A DNA stretch of 64,000 bases from NCBI GenBank assembly GCA_009733575.1, contig ML769386.1, forward strand, positions 472,227-536,226, given 5' to 3'. The stretch is from Gymnopus androsaceus JB14 (lineage: Eukaryota; Basidiomycota; Agaricomycetes; Agaricales; Omphalotaceae). The notes beneath the pieces are model-generated. The model ran no database searches, was not told where the DNA came from, and saw nothing but the letters and a program-made list of their open reading frames with translations. Shown one piece after another: positions 23,008-33,318 of the stretch; the stretch's first letter is position 1; the number at the start of each line of letters is the position of its first letter. The position numbers and the translations under genes are program-made.

Positions 23008-23901
23008 TCAAACGGGAGCCCTACTACCATCGACATTCTCGACAAACCTTCCTCTCTCCCCGGCTGAAGGAGCTTTAGTCTTTGCAAAGAATGAACCAAA
23101 TCCTTTGCGACCATTACTCTTGACGCTCTTCCCACTACCAGGTGTCGAGTAGGTGTCGACGTGCTGGGCCATCGGTTACAGCGGCCATACCTCCTGGTAT
23201 CGTGGCCTTTTCCTTTGTAACCTCATTAAGCCCAGCACCCGGTTTCACCTGCTCCGCATCGGCCTTTGTGACACCTGGTGCCACCATCTTTCCCTTTCCC
23301 TTTCCGTTGCCCGAATTCTTGTTTGTCGCAACAGCAGACCCATCGACTCCAAGCTTCATAAACTCCTGCCCTCTAATCCTGAGGAATTCTTCCAACAATG
23401 CGGCATTTCGCGAATTGGCTTTGAAAGTAGCCAAGACGACGTCACCTGCGATGGGAATTAAACCCACCATAGCTGACACCGCATTGTTGAGGAGCATACG
23501 GCGAAGAAGCCAAGGAGGGATGTCGGCTTGTCGGGCTTTCCGAACGACAAGTAGGTAGTTCAGAGAGGCATCAGCAATGTCACCAGCGCCGGGGATAATG
23601 CCAATAATAAATGTCCAACCGAATCGCATGCCAAGAAGAGAGAAACCCTTGTCCAAGTAGTGTGCGCGACGTTGGATGGATTTCAGGATCTTTGCATCTC
23701 GCGAGGATAGACCTGGGGGAATTTCACGCTGAAAAGTTTTTAGTTTGCAGGCCATAGTAAAAAAAATGAGAAACATACTCTTCGACGACGACTTTTTCCT
23801 TTGTTATCGGTATAGGTTTCATACAATGGGTCAACAGGGGAATATTCATGAAGATGTTTCTCAAACAATTTTTTGCCAGCAGAATTTAGTAGGCTCTCCA
23901 T
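23008..23901 (-). CDS. DUF4112 domain membrane protein
   Basis: Exon 1 is 23901-23779 and exon 2 starts at 23728. The N terminus is short and charged with an S-R-R-R-R cluster. Then come two hydrophobic segments of the DUF4112 type (G-I-I-P-G-A-G-D-I-A-D-A and a second with G-L-I-P-I-A-G-D-V-V) separated by an L-L-R-R-M-L-L-N-N linker; the repeated I-P-x-A-G-D motif is characteristic. The frame read straight through stops at 23135. The minus-strand frame one base away stays open with a sensible basic tail (S-G-K-S-V-K-S-N-G-R-K-G-F-G) to TGA at 23008, so a missing base near 23165 is suspected and the longer end is given here. Function unknown; probably an integral membrane protein. Confidence 0.8.
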
Positions 23902-24153
23902 GATAGTGTAAGTAAAGATAGTGGAAGTAAGAATGAAGGAAGGAATGATGCATGGAGTAGTCGTGAGCGGTGATGTAATTGTCAAGCTCTTGACGCCACG
24001 CTGTGGCGTCGCGGTCCGGGTCGTGTGACGTACCTTGGCCCAGACCGCGATCATCGTCGCTTTGCGTTATCCTCATAGATCTTCAACTTCTTCTTCTTTC
24101 TCTGGTCTTACTGCAACTTCTCCCAGTCCTCGCCCGCCCTCGAAGCAGAGTGG
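23902..24153. promoter_or_regulatory. Divergent intergenic region DUF4112 / BTB exon 1
   Basis: These 252 bp lie between the DUF4112 start and a BTB-type first exon. The same region, with indels, is found at 32899-33177 upstream of the full BTB gene, which marks it as that gene's promoter. It contains the block gcggtccgggtcg..tgacgt, conserved in all copies. Confidence 0.55.
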
Positions 24154-24297
24154 ATGGTCGAATCTAGCTTTGAAAAACAAAGTACACTGGGCAGCACAAT
24201 GGTCTATCCTGGAGGCGAAGAAACAACTAGAAGTTGGACTTTTATAGTAAGTTTAGCGAGATTCTCAGCGGTTCAACGAGAATTCTGTATTACAGGA
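24154..24297 (+). pseudogene. Orphan first exon of the BTB gene
   Basis: ATG at 24154, 31 codons and the donor ata|gtaagt at 24247, then the first intron to its acceptor at about 24297. Everything matches the start of the BTB gene at 33178, but the sequence diverges immediately after the acceptor. This copy has the most regular exon (93 nt, exact codons); the copy at 33178 has lost this frame by small indels. It is a truncated duplicate. Confidence 0.8.
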
Positions 24298-25574
24298 GAA
24301 GGGCGACAGAACGGAGCCGTACGTGCTGATTTGCCCTGCGCTGTGCGCTGAGGAGATTAGCGGCAGCGCTCACGGTCGCAGGGGATGCCTGTGATTGGAA
24401 AGTTGGAATTTCAATGAGAAGATGTGGCGGGCGGAAGGAACGCACAGGTTCACGAAGAATGTCCATCTTCCTAGGAGCGTTAGAGAAGGATATTGATCAT
24501 TCAATCCAATCCATAAAGACATGCCTTTTCATCCTCTTGTTGTTCCTGCGTAGTGGATCCCTAGATATTCCACCAATCAGATAGCGCATATACTCAATAT
24601 TTGACACGAATTACCTAGTCGGCAGTCTGAATCCAGTCTTCCACGAGTCCATCTTCTTCAGTTGCATCGTCTTCATATTCGTCTAACGATTCGTGATAAT
24701 TATGTCTCTTTCTTGTATTTCTGACTGGACGAAGGCGTGAAATGCGCTACTAACGGACACAATGAGCATCACAAAGTCAAGGAAGGAATGGCTGACGCAC
24801 GGGCTACCATGAAGGTAGGCGTTCCAATGGCCAGTCAAATGATGAAGTGCAGGCTATAGCGACCAGTGATTTGCGATGCCGATACATACTCTGACCATGG
24901 CTGCAGATGTGCGGAGGTGGATACGGAGCTAGGTCTGGAAGTGCGGCCCCGGGAGGTAGTTGACGAATTTTGCTAACTAGTATCTTGCGGAGGCGGGACC
25001 GTAGGATACAGGAGAAGGTGAATTGCTGGATTCGAAATCTGGTATATTGATATAAGTATTGATATTGGAAGGCAAAGTACAAGTTCCTCTCTAGGTTCGG
25101 AGCAAGCCCTTGCTCCGGCCCGGTGACGGGTGATCCTTTGCAGAAGGGGCTTGGGACAATATCCGGATTAGTTGGACCATTTTTCGACGTTCATATCTCA
25201 ACAAATATTTACACTGTAACCAAGACAAAGACATGTACATTATACCTGAGAAGCACCTTTAAAACATGGGCTGCTTTAGAATTTCAGAAATGTATCCAGT
25301 AAATAAATATATGTTAATTACTACAAGAGATCAGTTGTCACAAGAGCGAAAAGTATCACCTCTGAATAACATTGCACTAGGCTCCATTGCCATAAACCGC
25401 TGCTCAGATCATGTATACGGTTACTATAGCCATGCTGAGCACAATTTCGAGACAAGGAAGGATGGAATTCAAGATAAAAAAATGAAGTCAACTTTGAGGT
25501 CAAAAGTGTCACAAGTGTGACTGCATGTCACCAGCGCACAGATGCAGTAGAAAGGGGCTCGACACTCCTTCACT
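24298..25574. other. Intergenic stretch, nothing assigned
   Basis: About 1.3 kb. Short frames only. A perfect small palindrome (ggagcaagcccttgctcc) sits at about 25099-25116. I looked for inverted ends matching the far side of the DUF6589/RecQ pair and found none that I trust. Confidence 0.45.
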
Positions 25575-28470
25575 ATGCCTCCGCAACCAAAACCAGTACT
25601 CCAGTATGGAGAATCCTTCTGGGAAGAGAAAATCAGCTCAGACATGTGATCCCTCGACACAGAGAAAAAAATTCACCTAATCTTCTCACTTCTTGTCTTC
25701 CTCGGAGTTACCATCGCACAGCTCCTCCACTTCATCTTCTCCAGCATGATCAAAGACATGAGGACACGAGCCGGTGTTTTCATAGGATATAGACAGGGTG
25801 GTGGAACCGACTTGGAAAGATTCGCTCCTGGGGCCATATATAAGCTTTGGCATACCAAGTTCACAAAAAAAGTTCGGACCAACCTTCACACTCATATTGC
25901 ACAACCTTGCGCCAACGAAATTGCTACTGAAGAAAGCAACAAAATTGTTAACGACAAACAGTTCAAAATCCGGATTTCTGGCCTTACCATAAAATCTCTA
26001 ACAGAACTGTTGTCCCCGGATGCGATAATGACAGCCTACAAAGAGAGTGCCCCTTTCACCTGGGAGTTCCTGTTGATCTGGGCAACATCTGAAAACGAGT
26101 ACCAGAAAAAGCAGCAGCAAAAGCGATCAGCACAGGATAAAGACACGGAGATGGAAGAAACTGAAGGAGACGAATCAGACTGGGATTATGATCCTAACCT
26201 TGATGAAGCTCAACTTCCAAAGAAGAAACAGTCTGGGTATGGAGCATACACTCGAAACTCAGTACTGGTATGCACTTGATCCATGTTCTCCTGAAACTAT
26301 CTCATTAGCTCTAGGTCATTACCGCAATTATAACGATGCTCGCATACACAAAAAACACGGGCACTAACGCCATGCCGCTCATGCTGGGTCTCTTCTTTAA
26401 AATAAACGGTGTGAGCACAAGGGTCCTCACCATGCTCAGCAACATTGGGCTCAGCGTATCCGGGCACACTGTCGAGCGGGTCAAGGAAAGGCTTTCCGAA
26501 GATGCTATTCAGCTTGCAATCCAGCTGGTCATGTCTGGCAACATCTTTGGTGTAAATTTTGACAATATCAATGTCTACAATGCCAAAGATCAGCAGAGGG
26601 TCACAAATAAAAACCACATGATACACACCACAAATACCGTACTCATAGGCCCCGACATGGCAGGTATCGACATTGATGCAGCTGAAGATCTCAGTACAAA
26701 GTTGGCGATGCAAGGGAAACGGGAGGCCGCTACATTCAAGGACATTGCACCAACTACCGACGATGATGAGCACATTGCAAAGGCAGGAAGGAATATGATA
26801 GCAGACCTGATTGTTCGCAACTGCCCTGGGAGCAAAGAATGGCCCAATCGGAAGGAAATGCTTGATAAACTGCTCAAAGAGATGCCACAGGATCGTCTGT
26901 TACCAGTGACAAAGACTATAACACGACCAATAGGAGTATTTGACATTAACGAAGGTTCAAAGAAAGGCATTGTTAAAATGCTTGAAGCTATACCCAAACG
27001 ACTACAGCAAAGCTTTGAATCATGGTCAGCAAAAGTACGGTATCTGCTTGGCAATTGGCTTACAATCAACAACACTTGAAGTGCCAGAAATGACCGAACC
27101 GACGACATCAATGCCATGCATCGGTTGGAGTACATTGAAGAGTTGAGCCAACTCTTCCATTTTGCGCTGAATGCAACACACATGCTCATGCGCACACATT
27201 TCGGAAATGCGGTCACAGATCCTACATCACTTGCAGCACACAAAGGACTTTTAGGCCGGACGCGGGATGCTGCGAAGCCAAATTACGCCGCTGCAAAAGC
27301 TTTGATTTGACATTCATTGATTGCACGGCTGCTACACATTGTTATGTGAGTCTACTGGTTTATTCAAAAGAATGCAAGCACTTACGATGAACCAAGGGTT
27401 TGCCAGAAAAGGAAATCCTGGTCACAACTGCAACAGTGGCGGCCAAAGGACTTGGAGGAGGTCAAGATCCTAGCAGACAAGATATACCTGGAATTTGCAA
27501 CCGCTACAGCCGCCAAGTCAGCAAAGGCCAAACAAGATGATTATGCCGCTCACGATATCTATTTCATCCGTGATGCACTTTTATTCATGGAGTTTGAACA
27601 AGCCGTCAGCCATGCAGATGCTGGTCGCGTAGTCCGGGTCTTGAAGTACTGGTGCTTTGCTTTTCGCGGAGCCGGTCAACACAACTATGCGAGAGAGTGC
27701 GCAGAAATTCTGTTACAATGGAAATACAAAACCACTGCTCCCATCCAAGCAGTTCTCGAAAGGCTTTGGTTTGTCAATCGACGTGGAAAGTTTGGGGGAT
27801 GGATCGCCGCTGATCTGTATCTGGAACATCTAAACTATTGGGTCAAGGTATGTTCAAACCCAAGTAATCAAAGATTTACTAACCACCAATGTTCAGTGTG
27901 TCTTCATTGCCACCGGAAATGGTGTGACTATTGAATACATGATCAAGAAAGGGTCGGCACCAGTGGAGGCTTTCCAGGACATTAGCCATTGAGTTGCCAA
28001 TTTCTTCGGTGACCCAGATCGAGCACGAGAGCACAAGGAAGTGAAGTACCAAGAAGATCTCCGAGTGCTTGTTGAAGAGATGCTGAACAAGAAGGTACAT
28101 CCGACTTCTTCAAAACCTCGGTTTGTTCCAGCCCCCATCAAGGTATCGAAGGCCAAAAAACTACCGAAGAAGAAGTCACCACCAAAGTCAGCCATATTTG
28201 ACATCGAGGTGGCAGGAGCATCAATTTGGTTGAATGGGAAATTGGATGAATATCTTCGAACGACTACTTTTGACCCAAGCTCTGGATATCCAATGGAAGA
28301 TGTGAAGGATGCAGACGCAGAATTCACCAGTGACTCAATTTTTGACAGCACTGCTAATCCGATTGGTTTCAAATCATACGAGGACCTCCCATGGAGATGA
28401 CAATGATGCAGCTGGACTTGGGGGAGTGGGCGGCAGAGGAGAATTCTCAACTGGAGAAATTCTGCATTGA
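25575..28470 (+). pseudogene. DUF6589-like protein gene broken by in-frame TGA codons
   Basis: A long coding region beginning M-P-P-Q-P-K-P at 25575, with introns at about 26268-26315, 27343-27410 and 27848-27895. Words such as V-N-F-D-N-I-N-V-Y, H-R-L-E-Y-I-E-E-L, H-K-G-L-L-G-R-T, A-R-L-L and T-G-N-G-V-T-I-E-Y resemble the DUF6589 proteins I know as very numerous in Agaricomycetes. In-frame TGA codons occur at 25647-25649, 27077-27079, 27308-27310 and 27990-27992, with the same frame continuing on both sides each time. There is no TAA or TAG. In this copy an extra C at about 28388 also shifts the last codons; the copy at 44.5 kb lacks it. Function unknown; I infer a mobile-element protein. 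Confidence 0.7.
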
Positions 28471-29182
28471 CTGCTATCGTGACAACCACTGGCCAGTTAC
28501 TGGATCATAGTATGCTGAGAATGGTGCACGTCTTCGCCCGGGACGTGCTGGAGAAGCTGTAGCTGGTGTTGCTGGTATGGAGTTTGCTGGAGTATCTGTA
28601 CTATGGTGACGATATAACATGGGTAAATCAAATACTGTTTGTGCGGAGCTCATTGACTGAGGTGTAGGGATTCCCCAGCCGGTGACTGAGCGTGAACTGG
28701 GCTATGGAGTATAATCATCTGCGGCCGCAAGATATGGGCTGGGCTGCTCAGGGACGGGTCCACCAGTTTGCAAGTGCTCTGGAACCGTAACCGTAAATCA
28801 AGCTGTCGTAGGGACTGCAAATTATGAGGGAGGAGTTGATGCTTGTCATGGACTGAGATGCTCTTGACTAGCTGGAAGCTGTGTGGTCTCGATTGGTTCC
28901 CTTGCAAATAACGTCGAAGGTTCAGTCAAAATGTGGCGCGATGTCCTCGGAGCACTGAAAAAATTTTCTGTACATGGTTTAGCATGAGAACAAAAGACAT
29001 AGCATAGAAGACGTACCATCTGACAATGTCATATTGTCTGTTTCCATAGGACCAAAGCTCGATTTGGGCACCTCAAAGTCCAGCGGTTGTACTGAGGGCC
29101 TCGGTGTATTCACATCACCTATGCAAGACTTCTTCTGATTTCGTCTCTGTGACTGAGGAGTTGCACGAGGAGTTGCATGAGG
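28471..29182. other. Spacer between the convergent genes
   Basis: About 0.7 kb with no coding frame of note. It is repeated in the other two copies. Nothing else recognised. Confidence 0.5.
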
Positions 29183-31451
29183 TCAAGCACCTTCATGCCA
29201 TTTCTCAATAACCGAAATCAATGAGTCCATGTCTTCACTAGTCGCAGAGTCCCATTTGAAAACACGCAGTAAAGATTTACGTGTAAGAGCACTAGTCTCC
29301 ATCCACTTTACTCCATGGTCAACGATTGCTTCAATCTGCTTCGGCGGAAGGAAGATTTGGCAGGAGAAGTGAGAGCCAGGACAAGCAAAGCAATGGTCAC
29401 GCCACTCAACAATTGCTTGTCCGAAGCCGGTTACCTTCCCCATCTGCCAATTTCGATTTTTTTTTGCCACTGGGACAAATAGTGCAGGAAGAGATGTAGT
29501 CGAAGAAGTTGAAGAGTGTGAGAGTGTGGAGGAGGGACGTTCAAGGCGACTGTCAACTGCGACAATGGGGGACGAGGAATTCATGGCAATAAACAGCCAG
29601 TCGGGGATCATTCATGAGTGCTGCAAATGAGACGTTCAGCTCTGGGTTGCAAATGCAACAGCAGCGCTCAGGTGGTGGAGTCCACTTGAGGTCAAGAACA
29701 ATCCATTTCATCTCAAACGAAGAGGCAGCAGATCAAGCACCTAAACTAAATGGATTTGGGTTGTCCAGGCTTTTATACACATCAAGCTTGGTGTCTGGCC
29801 GAAACTTGTCGCAAGTGAATTGGTGCAGACACTGACATCCTACAGCGAATGAATGAGAACCTGTTATTAGAAAAAAAAATAGATAGACTTACCACCCGTG
29901 TTAGCACTGTGACCAACATTGACAAACTGCTCCAGTGAAGTCTCAAGCTTGGATCGCTGATTGAAGTCAGCTTTGTTCTCTTCCCCCAGATGCTTCTTCC
30001 CTTTGACTCGGACAAGAGCAGGAATCGCAGGTGGTAGCTCTGGACAAAAAGCCCACTGAGGGACAAGCAGAACACAGGTTGCCTGTGTCTTCCGATCACG
30101 ACCAGCGCGTCCCCATTGCTGTAGCACAATTGCAAGTGACTTGGGACATTTGAATATGAAGATATACATGATGTCGGAAACATTGCAGCCCATGCCTGCA
30201 GCATCAGTTGCACAGAGAATGCGAATCTCTTCCTTGACAAAATGGTCCCATATCACTTGTTTTCCTTCATCGGACAGGTCGGAAGAGAAGGCATAGATGT
30301 ACTTGCAGAGATGCTCAGGAACACATTGTCGAAGTGTCCGTGCAGCAGAGCGTGTACCAGCCTCTGAGTTGAAATACATGATGGTAGGAGGGAGAGCAGA
30401 AGGAGTGTTTTCGTCCATGTTTTCAGGAAGAATATTGAGGGCATTGAGGACCAGATTCTCAGTATTCTCAATTTCGTGTACTGAGAAGAAGAGATTTGGC
30501 CTATTGCAGCCTACGTCGATTCCCCAGAAAGGTCAATTTCCAAATGCAAGGGTATCCCAGAGAACATCGAAAGTCTCGGTGCGGCAGGTAGCAGTGCAGG
30601 CAATGAAAGGAACATCCTGTCCTGTAAAGCTTCGCAACCGACTCAGCTGTCGATAGAGCGGTCGGAAGTCATCACCTCCCCATTCATCAATACAGTGCGC
30701 TTCATCGACGATAACCGCTTCAAGCCGGTTACGAAACTTGCCATCACGGAAAAGCTCATTAAACCGATGGGACAATGCCATTTCTGGGGACATGTACATG
30801 AGCTGGGCATTGTAGCGGACCTGCTGCCATATACCGGCAGTTTCAGTGGTGTCTTCATTGACAACACTAGTCTTCAAACCTTTGGCGCGAGCTTGTTTGG
30901 CCTAAATGGCAGTTAGCTCTAGTGAGAGAAAGGATATGCATAGAAACACCTACTTGGTCATACTCAAGCACCTTGATAGGGCATATCACGAGAACAAGCT
31001 TCTTTGGCCCTCCCAATAGAGCCAGCGTCTCAAAGATGTAACTCTTCCCATAGCCTGTTCCAGCAACAAACACTGAGTCCGTTCGTTTACAGTGAATTTG
31101 TGAGATCAGCTGCAGTTGCCACTGATCTGGAAGAAACGTCAACTTGAACGCTTCAACGGAGAGCTCAGAGATTTGTTCAAGAGAAATAAGATCAGAGGAT
31201 GAATTGGCTGCCTCGTGCCGCTTCCTTGGACTCGCTGAAACCAGGGACTGAGAGCAGGGAGTCACAAGAGGCAAAGACTGGTTATGGGTTCATAGCGGCA
31301 TGTGGGGTGGATTTTGTGAGGTACTAGCTGATGGTATGGCTGGATGAATGCTCGCAATACGATTAGACGAACAAATGGGAGCGGAATTCCGAGGATGACG
31401 GTTGCGCTGGCGCGTTGATCCACTTCTTGAGCGCGGCAGTCGTGAAGACAT
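29183..31451 (-). pseudogene. RecQ-like DNA helicase broken by in-frame TGA codons
   Basis: Starts M-S-S-R-L-P-R at 31451. RecQ helicase motifs appear in order: Walker A in G-T-G-Y-G-K-S, motif II D-E-A-H with C-I-D-E-W-G, motif III A-C-T-A-T, R-P-N-L-F-F, motif V A-T-D-A-A-G-M-G, and motif VI Q-Q-W-G-R-A-G-R-D. Introns include about 30950-30902 and 29892-29834. After motif VI come a Cys/His-containing segment (C-Q-C-L-H-Q-F-T-C-D, C-C-C-I-C) and a C-terminal tail to 29183. In-frame TGA codons lie at 31292-31290, 30535-30533 (G-N-*-P-F-W-G, where an R fits the family) and 29735-29733. An extra C near 29572 shifts the frame in this copy only. RecQ proteins unwind DNA 3' to 5'. Confidence 0.8.
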
Positions 31452-31792
31452 GGATGAGAGATAGATATGTTATAAACTAGTATACATGAGCCAGAAATCA
31501 GCTTATATTAACATATAATGAAAAAAGGACACACCTATTACACCAATTATCCTGGCTGTAACAAGCCTTCAGGTTTACACGCAAGGGATTGAAGAAGCGT
31601 GTCTTCAATAGCAATGAGAGGCTCAAATAACTATAAAAAGGATACCAAAATGTTCAGAAAGGGTCTATGAATCATCCTAGAGGATACAAACCTTATACGC
31701 TCAAAACTCTTCAAAATCTGCCAGAAATTTTCTGTGTTGGGAGCTCGCTGTCCAGCGCGTGCCCCTAGACGGAATTTTGAAGAAAGGATGTA
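31452..31792. other. AT-rich flank of the helicase gene
   Basis: Upstream of the helicase start, AT-rich with actagtatac and atattaacatataatg words. Presumably promoter sequence. No coding frame. Confidence 0.4.
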
Positions 31793-32269
31793 TTAGAGTA
31801 GCAGAGTCGAGTTATTAGGATATAATCTAGATATTCGCCAGCCTGCTAAGGGATAGAGCAAAAAGCGGTTGTTCGAGTCGAGGAGCAAAATGGTCCAAGT
31901 AATCTGGATGTTGACACAAGCCCCTTCTGCGAAGGTGTCGTTAGCCGGCTTGCCGGTGAGTTCCATGTGCGGTCGACATGCAAGCGAATGATGGGCGCGG
32001 ACCGAACCTAGTTCCTCTCGAAGTTCGAAACGTCGTTTCAGGCTTGGTAAGCGTTTTCCCGCGTTCTGCATGCGGATTCCGGTTACTCGCCGCTCGGCCA
32101 ACATCAACCCTAACCTTGTCAATAGAGCTTGAGCCTGGACTCTGCTCTTGCTCGTGTTCTCGCCGAGATCTCGTCCAGCTCCTCCAACTATGATTCGGTC
32201 TCTATTTTTGCAGAAGGAACCTTTGAAAATAGGTTTGTAGACAACCTCGCCCCGCTCATATTCATCCAT
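31793..32269 (-). CDS. Hypothetical protein, unrecognised
   Basis: A 158-codon minus-strand frame starting M-D-E-Y-E-R-G-E-V-V-Y. The same frame continues upstream through a proline/serine-rich part to about 32400. The core is rich in R and K (for example L-K-R-R-F-E-L-R-E-E-L) and not obviously a shadow frame. It is kept, with indels, in the two other copies of the region. No family recognised. It may be one exon of a larger gene, since the upstream part ends at a possible splice acceptor rather than an ATG. Confidence 0.35.
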   Translation of the reverse strand: MDEYERGEVVYKPIFKGSFCKNRDRIIVGGAGRDLGENTSKSRVQAQALLTRLGLMLAERRVTGIRMQNAGKRLPSLKRRFELREELGSVRAHHSLACRPHMELTGKPANDTFAEGACVNIQITWTILLLDSNNRFLLYPLAGWRISRLYPNNSTLLL

Positions 32270-32875
32270 TCCAAGATGCTTCTCGCCTCTTCTGAAGCTC
32301 AGACGGGTATCACCTCTGGGCCTCGAAGGAGCAGCGGCAGGCTTGGGATGAGTACTGAAAATACTTGTCGAAGGTTGGGATGGATATACTGCGGGGAGCT
32401 GCGGGGGTTGTAGCTAGTCGTATTCCACCTACGTTGTATATATGTTATATCTGTAGCTCTTGTTGTTGAGCCGCATACCCACTTGTGCTCTACAAAGACC
32501 ACGAACATGACTTCCTCTCCTGCCGCGTGATCCTATGAAGATCCATCTTTGCAGTCGGTTAGCGAATGGAACTTTTCTTGCAAAAAGAAGGATTTCAATT
32601 TGGACAAAATCATGGCACCATCGAGACTTGAAATCGCAAGTGCAACTTTAGCTTTGACTGCTTCTACCCTATTTACTCATGGGCACTAAAATGCCTTGCA
32701 CCTTCAAGCAATTTCTCAACTTATCTTTGGTAAATAATCATTACTTTATGGATATACCAGACTCGAGTCCTCGACATGTCCGAAGACCAACAAAGAGCTG
32801 CATGAAAATAGTGAATCCAACTGGCAAATGAACTTGCAGCTCGTGTTGAGCTCGTGCACAAGATCTAGCATCCCA

Positions 32876-33318
32876 GCAGAATTTAGTAGGCTCTCCATGA
32901 TAGTGGAAGTAAGAATGAAGGAAGGAAGGAAGGAATGATGTATGTAGTCGTGAGCGGTGATGTCATTGTCTCTTGACGCGACGCTGTGACGGCGCGGTCC
33001 GGGTCGCGTGACGTTCTCGAACCTTGACCCAGACCGCGATGTCTTTATCTTCTTCTCCTCATCGTTCATGGACCGCTGGCTCGCCTCTTTTGCGTTATCC
33101 TCATAGAACTTCACTTCTTCTTTCTCTAGCCTTGCCGCAACTTCTCCCAGTCCTCGCCCGCCCTCGAGGCAGAGTGGATGGTCGAATCTAGCTTTGAAAA
33201 AACAAAGTACAGGCAGCACAATGGTCTATCCTGGAGGCGACGAAACAACTAGAAGTTGGACTTTTATAGTAAGGTTTAGCGAGATTCTCAGCGGTTCAAC
33301 TATAATTCTGTATTACAG
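32876..33318. repeat. Duplicate of 23877-24297 (DUF4112 start, promoter, BTB exon 1)
   Basis: Begins ccagcagaatttagtaggctctccatg, which is the first nine codons of DUF4112 on the minus strand and then its upstream region. It carries on into the BTB gene. The DUF4112 gene itself is absent here; sequence left of 32874 is unrelated to it. An extra 40-bp segment (gttcatggaccgctggctcgcc) is present compared with the copy at 24 kb. Confidence 0.85.

Larger units (their letters stand above)
25575..31451. mobile_element. Candidate mobile unit: convergent DUF6589-like and RecQ-like genes
   Basis: Two large genes point at each other with a 0.7-kb spacer, both damaged only by TGA. RecQ-type helicases occur as element or subtelomere genes in fungi, and DUF6589 genes are highly multicopy, so I infer a mobile or repeat-derived unit. 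I could not find terminal inverted repeats or target duplications, so the limits given are only the gene ends. Confidence 0.4.

Noticed and set aside
25575..31451. UGA recoding (selenocysteine or reassigned code)
   Set aside because: Host genes in the window end normally at TGA, TAA or TAG, no SECIS-like context was looked for or seen, and all seven sites fit arginine CGA mutation.
31857..31895. tRNA-like gttcgagtc word
   Set aside because: No acceptor stem or D-arm around it.
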